The notes under the pieces were generated by a model. The model was not told where the DNA came from and did not search any database. It saw only the letters and a list, made by a program, of their open reading frames with translations. Position numbers and translations under genes: made by a program. Positions 8,358-17,900 of a stretch of DNA of 64,000 bases are shown here, in pieces. This stretch comes from Corynebacterium freiburgense (lineage in GTDB: Bacteria; Actinomycetota; Actinomycetes; Mycobacteriales; Mycobacteriaceae). The stretch lies in contig NZ_CP047355.1 in the NCBI RefSeq assembly GCF_030408815.1, positions 2,884,329-2,948,328 of the forward strand. The letters run 5' to 3'. The stretch's first letter is position 1. Each line of letters begins with the position of its first letter.

Positions 8358-9320
8358 ATGCCCAAGAAACACGCCTCTGGCGACCCTCCTTCAAAAGGCG
8401 AGGCGCTGGCGCCTTTGCGAATCCTGGTTGCATGGCGTAACGACGCCTCAGGCGCCGAGGCTTTGCAGTTTGCTGCATGGTTGGCACGAACAACACCAAT
8501 ATGCCTTCGAGCCGCAATGGTTTTTACTCGACCATGGCCCACTTCGTCTTTAAATAAGATGGGTAATAAATATCAAAAGTGGTTAAAAAAGAAGTCTGCG
8601 GCCTGTGCTACTGCTATTAAAAAGGAACTACTTTCTGCCGATGTCCCCAAAGAATATTGGGATGAGGAATTCTCTATTTTTCTTGACGGGACCTCTGAAA
8701 CAGCTTTGCTAACTCAAGCAGCTACTTCGTTTCAGGCCGACCTAGTAGTTCTTGGGTCTCATGCAGGAGCACCCAAGGGTCGTTTTCGTGCAGGTTCCAC
8801 AGCAGATGCAATGCTTCACTCTTCCCCATTACCGCTTGGGCTCACACCACGTTCCGTTAAACTTTCAAAACGCGGTGTTACCCGTATAACATGCGCTTTT
8901 GTTGATTTTGAAGATGCTTCTGAATTGATTCATAGTGCCGCAGATTTAGCATCCCATTGGCAAGTTCCACTGCGAATCGTCACCTTTGCTCCCGAAGAAC
9001 TCAATGAAGGACTCGAACACAGCATTGATTTCGAGGCCGAGCTTTCTCATGAGTGGAGGGAACAGTCATTGGCATTTTTAGATCGTGCACACGATCTTGT
9101 CCTTTCCAAACATCCACAGCTTTCAGTAACAACCGAGATCGGATCGGGTAAAGGTTGGTCTGGCGCGATTGACGCACTGAAATGGAAAAAGGGAGATTTG
9201 TTGTATATCGGATCAACCCCACTCGGGCCATTCGAACGAGTTTTTGTCGGCTCTACGACTAATGAAATATTACGACACATTCGGGTTCCAATGCTGATTA
9301 AGCCTGCTGTTACTCACTAA
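8358..9320 (+). CDS. uspA: Tandem universal stress protein (UspA family)
   Basis: Cytoplasmic nucleotide-binding stress protein of 320 residues with two Usp folds. The first (about residues 15-165) starts ILVAWRNDASGAEALQFAAW and has DLVVLGSHAGAPKGRFRAGST. The second (about 170-318) carries the ATP-type motif GSTPLGPFERVFVGSTTNEIL near its end, followed by VPMLIKP. It follows malR by 25 bases and is probably co-transcribed with it, as in C. glutamicum. The start ATG has no clear ribosome site. Substrate and client are unknown; members of this family help cells survive stasis and stress. Confidence 0.88.
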   Translation: MPKKHASGDPPSKGEALAPLRILVAWRNDASGAEALQFAAWLARTTPICLRAAMVFTRPWPTSSLNKMGNKYQKWLKKKSAACATAIKKELLSADVPKEYWDEEFSIFLDGTSETALLTQAATSFQADLVVLGSHAGAPKGRFRAGSTADAMLHSSPLPLGLTPRSVKLSKRGVTRITCAFVDFEDASELIHSAADLASHWQVPLRIVTFAPEELNEGLEHSIDFEAELSHEWREQSLAFLDRAHDLVLSKHPQLSVTTEIGSGKGWSGAIDALKWKKGDLLYIGSTPLGPFERVFVGSTTNEILRHIRVPMLIKPAVTH

Positions 9321-9352
9321 ACCTCTCAGTGAACGCGTGTAGCCTCAGAACC

Positions 9353-10000
9353 ATGAAGACCGCGTTTATTACAGGTGCCAGTGGTGGAGTTGGCTTAGAG
9401 GTAGCCTTTGAACTCCATCAAGCGGGTTGGCAAGTTATAGGTCAGTATCGCACCAAGCCAGGCGATGTTCCTGGTATCACGTGGTGGAAAGCCGATCTTT
9501 TAAAGCCTTACGAACTTCCCCCTATGTCAAAAGTCCATGCACTTGTGCATTGCGCAGGTATTGCAAATCTTGGCCGTGTGAGTGAAACAACCACCGAAGA
9601 TTGGGAAGCAGCGATGAATATCAATCTATATGCACCAATTGCTTTGACCAATCAGCTGCTTCCAGCCCTGCGTGCAAGTAATGGACATGTAGTGTACCTA
9701 AACTCCGGAGCAGGCCTTCGCGCAAATCCGAATTGGGGTGCATACGCCGCAAGCAAGTTCGCTGCCAGAGCTTGGTGTGATGCATTGCGCGCAGAAGAAC
9801 CAGAAATTCGGGTCACCAGTATCCATCCGGGAAGGATCGATACGCCAATGCAACAGCATATTGTGGAGCAGGAAGATGGGGTTTATGATCCCTCGCAGTA
9901 TTTGCGGGCTTCGACTGTTGCCTGTGCTGTAGTAAATGTTCTTCATACACCAAATGATTGTGATCCAAATGAGGTTATACTCCGGCCTCGCAAGCATTAA
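9353..10000 (+). CDS. Short-chain dehydrogenase/reductase
   Basis: NAD(P)-dependent oxidoreductase of 215 residues with a Rossmann fold. TGASGGVG (residues 7-14) binds the cofactor, CAGIAN is the NAG-type motif, LNSGAG supplies the catalytic serine and YAASK the catalytic Tyr-Lys. The Gln-Tyr-Arg after the second strand (GQYRTKPG) would favour NADPH, by family analogy. Start: the ATG at 9353 lies 7 bases after TAGCCT, so the message is probably leaderless; an upstream GTG (9329) would add eight residues lacking the fold. Followed after 9 bases by a membrane protein gene. The substrate cannot be named. Confidence 0.9.
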   Translation: MKTAFITGASGGVGLEVAFELHQAGWQVIGQYRTKPGDVPGITWWKADLLKPYELPPMSKVHALVHCAGIANLGRVSETTTEDWEAAMNINLYAPIALTNQLLPALRASNGHVVYLNSGAGLRANPNWGAYAASKFAARAWCDALRAEEPEIRVTSIHPGRIDTPMQQHIVEQEDGVYDPSQYLRASTVACAVVNVLHTPNDCDPNEVILRPRKH

Positions 10001-10009
10001 AGTCAAAGT

Positions 10010-10525
10010 ATGCACGACCCCCAGAAGCCAAATCATGAAGAACGATTCCCTTTCCACCCCGAGAACGATTTGCCTGGTTCCACGGAAATTTCTGAAGAAT
10101 TGCGTCGTGCCATCGAACTGCCTACAGGAAAGGAACCATCTGAGCAGATCACCGATGACCCGTTAGAGCGTTTAGAACGAAACCAATCTTCCACTCGACA
10201 GGCTATCGCGTTTGCAATTGCTGTCCCAGTCGTCACATTTCTCACCGCGTTTATTATTGCGATTATTTCTCGTACCAGCGGTGGACCTTTATGTGATGCG
10301 GGCATTTCTGACTGGATTTGCAGCAGACAATACGAGATTCTCTTCCCAATTATCCCTGGGGTTATCGCTCTTAGTGGGACACTATTGGCCGCTTGGATTA
10401 CGTATGTAAAGTGGCGTTCCTATGGCAGGTGGCGCCCTTGGTTGGCGATAATTTGGGTGTTGATGCCTTTTACACTGGCTTGGATGACTGGCTTTGGCAC
10501 TATGCTGATCATTGGCCAGCGTTAG
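10010..10525 (+). CDS. Conserved membrane protein with cytoplasmic tail
   Basis: 171 residues: a hydrophilic, acidic N-terminal tail of about 65 residues, then three transmembrane helices (about 66-90, 108-130, 142-165) with the basic turn TYVKWRSYGRWRP before the last helix. Two cysteines in the first outer loop (PLCDAGISDWICSRQYE) could form a disulfide. No family name is recognised. The ATG has no Shine-Dalgarno sequence but TAAAGT ends 6 bases upstream, so it may have its own leaderless promoter within the SDR stop region. It faces the convergent sialidase gene. Confidence 0.8.
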   Translation: MHDPQKPNHEERFPFHPENDLPGSTEISEELRRAIELPTGKEPSEQITDDPLERLERNQSSTRQAIAFAIAVPVVTFLTAFIIAIISRTSGGPLCDAGISDWICSRQYEILFPIIPGVIALSGTLLAAWITYVKWRSYGRWRPWLAIIWVLMPFTLAWMTGFGTMLIIGQR

Positions 10526-10552
10526 CAAGCAAGTTCAAGGACGCAGAAAGTA

Positions 10553-11590
10553 TCACTTATCGGTCACAAAACACGCTTTGCGTAGTGAACCTTCTGATTC
10601 ATAAACTACGTGTAATGCATTATCGAACCATAGTGCGTCGGAATATCCGAATGGTTGGCCAGTTCCTAGTTTTACTAATGTTTCCCAACCGTGGTCTGTC
10701 CGAAGGTCAATGCTTCCTCCCATTCGCCCTGCTTCCGCATACACCAATATGAGGCCTAGAGGTGTCTTCAAGAAACTCGCATTGCAGGCGGCTGCAGGTG
10801 GTGTTTCGTGCCATTGCACATCACTCCATGTAATTCCGCCGTTTGTGGATTCCGCATACCAGCGCCCTAAGGCACCGCTTTGAAATGCTGCCGTGGAACG
10901 TGCTGAAAGCATGAGCTTTTCATCCCAGAGTTCAATGCATGATTCGTCACAATCGTGTCCGCATGCTGCGCCAGGTTTCCAGGTTTCGCCCCGGTCTTCA
11001 CTTCGCCACGTAATATGTTGTGTTTCGCCATTGGCAGCGCGGACTACAGCCGGTTGCAACCATAGGTCACCAGCTACTATTCCATGCCCACTAGTCGCAA
11101 ATACCGCTGGGTATTCTGCGGATACATCACCGGTAATGGTTTGAAATTTCCATGTAGTGCCGAGATCATCTGAGATTCCAATTTCCACATGAAGAGTGTC
11201 TCGGTCGGTGTTGGATGTCCACGGAGTAGACCCAAAGAATCCAACATCCGCGCTACGTGCGTGGAAAAGCACCAACCGCTCGCCGTCGGTCAAAAACGAG
11301 GGATCAGAAAAACCGCGCTGTGGTTCCGCCTTGCCTTGTCGTAGCAATTTTGGAGTGCCGTTTTTCACCAGGATCAATGAGTTTGGATTTGGTAAATCAG
11401 CAGCCATGGCACCACCGATTGCTTCCCAGTCAGATTCAATAGGTGCTATTCGCGCATCACATGCGACCAGGAGTTCGCCACCAATCTGAGTAATCGCTGG
11501 TGCCCGCACTTCAATAACGCCATGGACTAGCGTATCGACGTCCCGGGGGCAAAGGAATTCAGAATCCTCAGCGAGATGCAATTCAGGCAT
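10553..11590 (-). CDS. Sialidase (exo-alpha-sialidase, BNR repeat), intracellular type
   Basis: Six-bladed beta-propeller hydrolase (GH33-like), 345 residues. Three clear Asp boxes are seen: SDDLGTTW (140), SEDRGETW (197) and STNGGITW (248), and a degenerate fourth near 298. EVRAPA (R29) takes the place of the RIP motif, D45 in VACDAR is a candidate acid/base, E220 and Y316 (FGYSD) a candidate Tyr-Glu pair, and R231 and R289 would complete the arginine triad. No signal peptide is visible, so it is probably cytoplasmic, unlike the secreted NanH of C. diphtheriae. Its ATG overlaps the end of the heme-oxygenase gene by 8 bases, so the two are co-expressed. Confidence 0.87.
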   Translation of the reverse strand: MPELHLAEDSEFLCPRDVDTLVHGVIEVRAPAITQIGGELLVACDARIAPIESDWEAIGGAMAADLPNPNSLILVKNGTPKLLRQGKAEPQRGFSDPSFLTDGERLVLFHARSADVGFFGSTPWTSNTDRDTLHVEIGISDDLGTTWKFQTITGDVSAEYPAVFATSGHGIVAGDLWLQPAVVRAANGETQHITWRSEDRGETWKPGAACGHDCDESCIELWDEKLMLSARSTAAFQSGALGRWYAESTNGGITWSDVQWHETPPAAACNASFLKTPLGLILVYAEAGRMGGSIDLRTDHGWETLVKLGTGQPFGYSDALWFDNALHVVYESEGSLRKACFVTDK

Positions 11591-11912
11591 GCTCGGGCTT
11601 TGACCCCAAAACTACTTCGAACTCGAGAAGTTCAAAACTCTTTGCCACCGGTTTTCTACTGCCATCATGGGCAGCCGTATCATCCTTATTACCTTTGCGT
11701 TCATCGCTATCACGCCATGCCTGGTAAGAAGCTTCATCAGCCCACTGTGTCACTACAAAATAGCGAGTTTCGCCTTTTACAGGACGCAATAGTTGGAAGC
11801 CTTCAAAGCCTGGGGCATTATCTACCACGTGTTTGCGCGCCTCGAACCTTTTTTCAAGGTCTTCGCCATGGCCTTCAGGAATAGTAAGCGCATTAATCTT
11901 TACAATACTCAT
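11583..11912 (-). CDS. mhuD: MhuD-type heme-degrading monooxygenase (ABM fold)
   Basis: Noncanonical heme oxygenase of the IsdG/MhuD family that opens heme and frees iron in the cytoplasm. From the chosen ATG (109 residues) the key positions of mycobacterial MhuD are present: N7 in SIVKINAL, W66 in ASYQAWRD, and a histidine at 82 as probable heme ligand. The stretch FEGFQLLRPVKGETRYFVVT is nearly identical to the MhuD family. The start lacks a ribosome site but TAGGCT ends 7 bases upstream, so it is probably leaderless; a DtxR-like box covers that hexamer. It overlaps the downstream sialidase gene by 8 bases. Confidence 0.92.
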   Translation of the reverse strand: MSIVKINALTIPEGHGEDLEKRFEARKHVVDNAPGFEGFQLLRPVKGETRYFVVTQWADEASYQAWRDSDERKGNKDDTAAHDGSRKPVAKSFELLEFEVVLGSKPEHA

Positions 11913-11931
11913 ATCAATAAGCCTACCCTTA
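11913..11931 (-). promoter_or_regulatory. Candidate DtxR box on the mhuD promoter
   Basis: Read on the minus strand, TAAGGGTAGGCTTATTGAT matches 13 of 19 positions of the DtxR consensus (TWAGGTTAGSCTAACCTWA), mostly in the left half, and it covers the probable -10 hexamer TAGGCT. Iron repression of a heme-iron gene would make sense, but the right half is poor. Confidence 0.45.
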
Positions 11932-11934
11932 TTT

Positions 11935-12816
11935 CTATGCTTGGCAGGCTTCGCTGCCGCAATTCGCATCCTCTATCGAAGCCGCACAAGTCTCACACAT
12001 AAGTACTTGTTTCCGGCAAGCGCCATTATCACAATTCACAAAAGTATTCGTGGGGGCATTGCACTGCACACAGTGGCCAAGCTGCGCGGCGTCGTCACCA
12101 AATTCCATATGCATTCGGCGATCAAACACATACAAGGAGCCCTCCCACAGGCCCTTATTGCCAAATTTCTCTCCGTAGCGCACAATGCCGCCATCGATTT
12201 GATATACCTCTTTAAAGCCGCGATTAATCATCAATGCGGATAGAATCTCACAGCGGATTCCTCCCGTACAGTATGTAATCACTGGCTTATCTTTTAAGTG
12301 GTCGTACTTGCCGGACTCAATCTCTGGAATAAAATCATGCGTTGTGCGCACATCTGGCACAATTGCGCCCTTAAACTTGCCAATCTGGGCTTCCATAGCG
12401 TTTCGGCCATCAAAAAACACCACCTCATCACCACGTTCAGCTACCAGCTGATTTACCTCCGCGGGCTTTAAATGTACTCCGCCACCAATTACTCCATCTT
12501 CATCAACTTTTAATTCCCCTGGAGCCCCAAAAGCAACGATCTCATCGCGAACTTTTACGGAGAGCTTTGAAAAATCCTCTGCACCCCCTTCAGACCACTT
12601 AAACTCTATTCCTTTGAAGTATTCTTTTGTTTTCCGAACATACCGCTTACAAGCAGTAATTTCCCCACCTACTGTGCCATTAATACCATGCTCCGAAACC
12701 AGAATTCGGCCCTTTAATCCCAAAGATTCACACAGATCACGCTGCCATAGCATCACAGCAAACGGATCCGAAATAGGTTGAAATTTGTAATAGAGGAGAA
12801 TCTTGCTCTGGACCAT
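11935..12816 (-). CDS. trhO: tRNA uridine(34) hydroxylase (rhodanese-domain, UPF0176)
   Basis: Oxygen-dependent enzyme that makes 5-hydroxyuridine at position 34 of tRNAs. The 293-residue protein has the N-terminal acylphosphatase-like domain ([31 protein letters not shown]), a rhodanese domain ([19 protein letters not shown]; catalytic cysteine in YCTGGIRCE) and a C-terminal cysteine-rich tail ([23 protein letters not shown]) that may bind metal. Start: of two ATGs in line (12822 and 12816), the second lies 6 bases after TACACT and fits leaderless initiation; the first overlaps the hexamer. Divergent from the iron-regulated SIP gene. Confidence 0.93.
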   Translation of the reverse strand: MVQSKILLYYKFQPISDPFAVMLWQRDLCESLGLKGRILVSEHGINGTVGGEITACKRYVRKTKEYFKGIEFKWSEGGAEDFSKLSVKVRDEIVAFGAPGELKVDEDGVIGGGVHLKPAEVNQLVAERGDEVVFFDGRNAMEAQIGKFKGAIVPDVRTTHDFIPEIESGKYDHLKDKPVITYCTGGIRCEILSALMINRGFKEVYQIDGGIVRYGEKFGNKGLWEGSLYVFDRRMHMEFGDDAAQLGHCVQCNAPTNTFVNCDNGACRKQVLMCETCAASIEDANCGSEACQA

Positions 12817-12879
12817 AGTCATAGTGTAGCCCCTTGTTTTTCTGTCTCTATCAGCGAGTGGATATCCCTTCCCCGCTAT

Positions 12880-12898
12880 GAAAGTTAGGCTAACCTCG
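12880..12898 (+). promoter_or_regulatory. DtxR iron box overlapping the SIP promoter
   Basis: GAAAGTTAGGCTAACCTCG matches 15 of 19 positions of TWAGGTTAGSCTAACCTWA with an intact central GTTAGGCTAACCT. It includes TAACCT, a -10 hexamer 6 bases before the ATG of the SIP gene, so DtxR with ferrous iron would block transcription directly. Confidence 0.85.
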
Positions 12899-12902
12899 CC
12901 TT

Positions 12903-13721
12903 ATGACATTAAAAAACAAACTATACAAAGCAACTATCAAAGGCATGTCCCTTGCCATGTCACGCCGAATTGACCTACCGGAACGTGAACCCCGCGAAGA
13001 ACTTACCCAAGTGACAGTGACTGATACCCAGCAACTTGCCCCACAACTTCGCAGAATCACTCTAGAAGCAGAGCTCTTCCAAAATATCGATTTCTACGGC
13101 GCCGATGAATACATTGGCCTTATCATGCCTAAACCTGGCAAAACCTTTGAACTACCTAATCCAGAAATCTTAAATATCCGTTCCGCAATTAAAGGGATGC
13201 CAGTAAACCTCCGTTGGTACACCGTGCGACTACACCATAAAAACCAGGCAAAGATTGACCTCGATATAGTCACGCATGGCACTTCTGGCCCTGGCTCCAT
13301 CTGGGCATTAACCACAAAAGTCGGTGATCTAGCCGGCGTTCGGTTAATTGGTTCATGCCATTACCAACATGAAGGTCCTCAGCTCTATGTGGCTGACCCA
13401 ACCGCAGCTCCCGCGCTTCGTAATATTGTTGCGTCTCTCCCAAACAAAGAAAAGGCGCGAACTCACGTTCTATTACAAGGTACCAATAATGAATTAGAAC
13501 CGAATTTTCCTGAGTCGAATCTGGCCTCTTTCAACCGTAATATTCCAATTTCGGAATACATAAAAATACTGCCTTTTGATCCAGCAACACTCGAATACGC
13601 CTGGCTATGTGGGGAATCTTCGCTAGCGACCGGCATGCGCCGCGCACTTGTAGCAAAAAATGTACCTAAACAAAAAATAATGTTCTCCGGTTATTGGAAG
13701 CAGGGAATTGCTCGAACATAA
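12903..13721 (+). CDS. Siderophore-interacting protein (FAD-dependent ferric-siderophore reductase family)
   Basis: Cytoplasmic flavoprotein, 272 residues, of the SIP family that reduces iron in imported siderophores. The N-terminal FAD-binding beta barrel (about residues 35-165) has LRWYTVRLHH (the RxYTxR-type FAD motif) and DIVTHGTSGPGSIWA for phosphate binding; the C-terminal NAD(P)-binding half has LYVADPTAAPALRNIV and ends with a helix and FSGYWKQG. The gene starts 6 bases after a -10 hexamer inside a DtxR box, so expression should rise in low iron and the mRNA should be leaderless. No transporter is adjacent, so its siderophore is unknown. Confidence 0.92.
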   Translation: MTLKNKLYKATIKGMSLAMSRRIDLPEREPREELTQVTVTDTQQLAPQLRRITLEAELFQNIDFYGADEYIGLIMPKPGKTFELPNPEILNIRSAIKGMPVNLRWYTVRLHHKNQAKIDLDIVTHGTSGPGSIWALTTKVGDLAGVRLIGSCHYQHEGPQLYVADPTAAPALRNIVASLPNKEKARTHVLLQGTNNELEPNFPESNLASFNRNIPISEYIKILPFDPATLEYAWLCGESSLATGMRRALVAKNVPKQKIMFSGYWKQGIART

Positions 13722-13801
13722 AAAGCATATTTTCGACGTCCCGTTCACTCCACGAAATACATTAGATTTACTGTAAACATGGCGGAACTCAAGGAGTGAA
13801 C

Positions 13802-14323
13802 ATGCCTGATCTAGCAAAACAAGCAGAGCTTCCCACATTTAAATACTTTCCAAACCCAACAGCGCAAGGAATATTTGAAGAAAACCCATCTGCAATGTGT
13901 CCGTGTTGCAAACAGCAACGAGGCTGGGTCTACGCCTTACAACCTTATGCTGTAGATGAAATCAGTGATCTTTGCCCTTGGTGTATCGCCGATGGTAGTG
14001 CAGCAGCATTATTTGATGCAGAGTTTAATGATGTAACAGCAGATCTACCGCATGAAGTTGTAGAAGAAGTTTCGCTTCGCACTCCTGGTTTTCCCACCTG
14101 GCAACAAAATATATGGTTAACCCACTGCAATGACGCTGGAATATTTCTAGGGAATCCAACTTGGGAAGATGTCCAGAAAATACCCGGATTGTCGTCTCTT
14201 CTGTATCAGGAAGGCGTAGATAAAGACCTGCAACACCTCCTTGGCGGCGATTCCTCCTTGACGGCATACCTTTTCCAGTGCACGCAATGCCATCAGTACA
14301 TGGTGTATACCGATTGTGACTAG
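13802..14323 (+). CDS. CbrC family (UPF0167) cysteine-rich protein
   Basis: 173 residues from the ATG at 13802, which has AAGGAG five bases upstream; the in-frame GTG at 13796 is less likely. The family pattern is clear: LPTFKYFPNPTAQGIFE, then CPCCKQQRGWVY and CPWCIADGSAA, the middle part TPGFPTWQQNIWLTHCNDAGIFLG, and the end FQCTQCHQYMVYTDCD. The Cys pairs probably hold zinc. In E. coli, CbrC is linked to colicin E2 tolerance, and such proteins occur among toxin-immunity genes. It precedes a HEAT-like immunity-type gene by 15 bases, so the two form an operon. A toxin gene was not seen. Confidence 0.88.
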   Translation: MPDLAKQAELPTFKYFPNPTAQGIFEENPSAMCPCCKQQRGWVYALQPYAVDEISDLCPWCIADGSAAALFDAEFNDVTADLPHEVVEEVSLRTPGFPTWQQNIWLTHCNDAGIFLGNPTWEDVQKIPGLSSLLYQEGVDKDLQHLLGGDSSLTAYLFQCTQCHQYMVYTDCD

Positions 14324-14338
14324 CAAGAAAGACACACA

Positions 14339-14872
14339 ATGAACAAACCACAGTGGGAACGCATACTTCACATGTATGGCCGAGCCACCGACACACCCGT
14401 ATATTTAGCCGCATTATTAGGTAGTGACAAACAAAGCATTAAGGCCGCGCTGTACCACCTTAATGGCGCGATTGTGCACCAAGAAACCGTTTCCCCAGCT
14501 GCGCCCTTCGTCACAAAAATACTCATTAATAACCTTGCTAACAATGACATCGCAGACCCAACTGCATACTGCGGAGTAATCGATTGGCTTCAATACCTTG
14601 CCGAAAGCCTTCAGATTGTTGCAATTTCACCAGAGGAAGCTCAAATTGTTGCCGATAAAGAACTACTCGCAGAACTGGCATCATTGTCGGACGATGCTGC
14701 TGAAGAATTCCTTGAGTCTGAAGGATTGGAGTTATGGGAGCAGCTTATGCCCTCTGGCTACATCAATACTGCAAAACTAACACCTGAGGTTATAGAGACA
14801 TTAACTCTTTTGCCAGAAGCTTCTGAAGCTTTACATGCTTGGAAAAAAGTACAGGTGGTTCACACAAACTAG
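14339..14872 (+). CDS. HEAT-repeat-like protein, possible immunity protein
   Basis: 177 residues, acidic and helical. The start (WERILHMYGRATDTPVYLAALL), the segment IKAALYHLNGAIVHQETVSPAAPFVTKIL (in two pieces) resemble bacterial HEAT-like proteins in which A..L...I.HQG..Y.AT..AVPFL recurs; many of these are found beside SMI1/KNR4 or other immunity genes of polymorphic toxins. No catalytic residue is apparent. RBS AAGAAAG lies 8 bases before the ATG. It follows the CbrC gene, and its stop lies inside the loop of a terminator hairpin that serves the convergent mks operon. Function is inferred from resemblance only. Confidence 0.7.
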   Translation: MNKPQWERILHMYGRATDTPVYLAALLGSDKQSIKAALYHLNGAIVHQETVSPAAPFVTKILINNLANNDIADPTAYCGVIDWLQYLAESLQIVAISPEEAQIVADKELLAELASLSDDAAEEFLESEGLELWEQLMPSGYINTAKLTPEVIETLTLLPEASEALHAWKKVQVVHTN

Positions 14873-14890
14873 AAGTTTAGGAACCACCTG
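14852..14890 (-). terminator. Terminator of the mks operon
   Basis: CAGGTGGTTC (14852-14861) and GAACCACCTG (14881-14890) form a perfect 10-bp stem. Read on the minus strand it is followed by TACTTTTTT, as expected for a terminator downstream of mksB. The loop spans the stop codon of the convergent HEAT-like gene. Confidence 0.75.
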
Positions 14891-14915
14891 CTAGGTGTGA
14901 CACTACGCGAGCTAT

Positions 14916-17900
14916 TTACCCACTTCGCACACGTTCTTTTTCAGAAATCTGGTCTGCTACTTTATCTTCGTTCGATTCTTTCCCGCGCTCGTGAGCGTCG
15001 TTCGTTTCACTTTGACCGGAGGATTCTGATTCAAGATCTTCCGGCGCTGGGATTTCCTCGTCAATATTTTCTTGCTCGCTGTACTCGCTTTTGGATCGCT
15101 CCTTTGAACTTTCCGAATGCGGCTCCACTCGTGCTTCTTTGGGTGCGTCCATTTCTAAAGCTTCCGCGGCATCTTGGATAAGGAATTGACTTGTTGTGGA
15201 TTTCTTGCGGTCCGGACAAGTCACCACGGTAACGCCACCAATGTAATCCTGTACGGTTTGTAGCATTTTTTCCGGTGTAGCCAACACCATGTGGAAGCCG
15301 AACTTTGTAAACACGTCCATAGCTCGCCGGGTAAAGCGTGCGTCAGCGCGGTCAAAGGCTTCGTCTAGGATCACCGTTCCATACCTGGAACAATCTCCAA
15401 CAACGCAGCTACGAGCTCTTGCTTCGCTTAACCCCGCACCAGTCAATTGATACCGTAGTGCGGCAGCCAGGCAGAAGAACACCAGCTTTTGCGCTTGACC
15501 ACCTGAAAGACCTTCTGCAGAGTCATAAACTGCGCCTCGGGAACCATCCAGGTTCAATTCGACGCCCAGGAAAGTTACATGTTTACGGGTATCCAGCCGC
15601 AAACGATAAATCCGCTCTGGCGATTCATCCGAAATCTTAAGTAGTTCAATTACTTCCTTGAGTTTTAAGAACCGTTCTTCGCTATCCAAGGCATCTTCAT
15701 CATTTAGAACACCATCGACAACTTCTCGCAGTTTCGCCACAAAATCTCGGGCTTCAGCTGGTAGTGCTTCGCGGGCTTCGATCTGCAGGTGTGCTCCAGG
15801 TTCAAATTCGGTTGTCGATAAAGATTCGTTGATCAACTCCATCGCATCACGAATCTCCCGTGGAGCACTTTGAATCTGGTAAAGGAGTTTGTTTAGGTTC
15901 TGCTTTGTTTGATCCCTGAGCATTTCACGGAAGCGAGCCTCAAAATTCGGCAGGTCATCTTCTTCAAGGCGCGCCAATAGTGCGGCAAAATCACCTCGAT
16001 ACGATTGTTCCGCTACAAGATCCCCAGACCGTTCCGGCCAACGACTGAGGAATCCAAGCATTGCTTCCATAGCAAGACGTTCTTGTTGTTGGATTTCGCG
16101 GTTACATTTCGTGATCTGTTTATTCAGCTCTTTACTTACACGATCCTTTACCTGGAGGATATTGTCAGACCGGATTGACCTCGTAAAGTTTAGGAATCGG
16201 GCATTAAGGCGCTCTTTGATTTCTTGTGCTAGCTCGCCAAAATCTTCAACCATTGTTTGAAGTTCGTGGCAAAGATTCTCCGATTGCCGGAATTCTTGCA
16301 GGTAACCACCCCGCTGACTTGTTAAGTCTTCGGCATTGTCCATTGCCTGCTTGAGTTCGTCTTCCACAACAGTAAATCGTCGTTTAAGTTCTTTTAACTC
16401 GACTTCTGCGTCTACTAATTCGTCTATCCGGGCTTGGCATCGGCTGACTTCAAACTTACATGCCTCGATATCGATGGCGGAAAAATCCGTAACCGCAATG
16501 ATCTGCCTACCTGCACGCAGCGATTCGTAGTCACGGTTCGTGTTTTCTTCAAACACTGCGGCATCTTCATCTGCTTTCGCAAGGCGTTGTTGTGCGGCCG
16601 CAATCGCTGACGTAAGTGCGTCGATTTTATCGTCGTTACTTGTGCTCAGCACCCAATGTGTGCGATCAGTAAGCAATTCACGGTCGTCTTTTTCATGTTG
16701 CCGAGTGTTGTGTTTTACGTGCCCGCAATGAGTTACTGCTCGGCGTTGCCGCCGGAATTCTTCCATATTGTCTACGCAGGTGTAGTCAAATTTCAAAGCA
16801 AGTTGCTGTTGAATCCAACTATGGAATCTTCCTGGCTCTACCTGAATTTTTGTCGCCAATGTGCCAGCACGGAATACTGCTTGATTCCTAGGGTCATCGG
16901 ACCCAGTGAGCCGCACATAGTTTAGTTTTGTTTTTAGATTTTGTTCTTCAACTGCGTCAGTAAAAGCCGCGTAATGTTCTTCTGGCACTAGCATTGTGCG
17001 GGCAAAATCATGCATAACCCGCTCAGCCACTGCTTGCCAGCGATGCTCTTCAGGATCTACTTGAATGAGTTCTGCAATAAATGGAAGATCATTATGCTGC
17101 AAATCTAGTGTGGTACAAATATCATCCCGTGCCGCTAAAAGCTCACTATCCATTGCGGATTGGTAAGCTCGCACCGCTGAAAGTTCCTTGTGTAGGGAAA
17201 GCAGCCGGTCTTGGATTACTCGGTGCACACCATAGAGTTCTTGCCTACGGTTAGTGTATTTCTTCGCACTTTGTTCAAGTTCTTCGCAAAGTTCTTGAAC
17301 TTGCAGGCGCATATCAATAAACCCTTCACGGGTTTCAGGAACTGTCGCGTCGAGTACTTCTGCATTTGCCTCAAACGCGTCGCGCTCTTTTTGTGTGGCT
17401 ATTAGCCTGGCTTGTGCGCGTTCGTGGTCGTGGCGTGCATTTACAAGACCTAATCCTTCACGGCCTTGGATCAGATCACGTACTTGATCGCGTTCATGTT
17501 GGAAATGCTGAACTCGCTGTTTTGCGGCTGTGAGTTCTTCTTCAACGCTGGTTACACACGCCCGCACTTCCAGCATTTTCTTCTCAGCCTCGGTGAGACG
17601 GTGCCCGGTGATAAAGCGCTCTAGATGATCCCGATCCGCACTGGTGAGTTCAAGCTCTTTGCGGGTCTCAGCTATTCGTTCGTTTGCCTTCCGAATAGGG
17701 GAGAGTGCTTTGATTTGTAGCCGAGAGTTTTGCACTGCCTGGTATGCAGCATTAAGTTCTGTAAAACCTTCAACCGCTGCGGCAGCTGTCTGGAGCGTAG
17801 GTGGTTCGGGGAGCATAAAGTCCCGCATAAGGGCATTAAGGTCCCCAAGGGATTTTGCTGATTGTGTTCTGTGCAGCAATGTAAGTGCGCCTTGGTCTGC

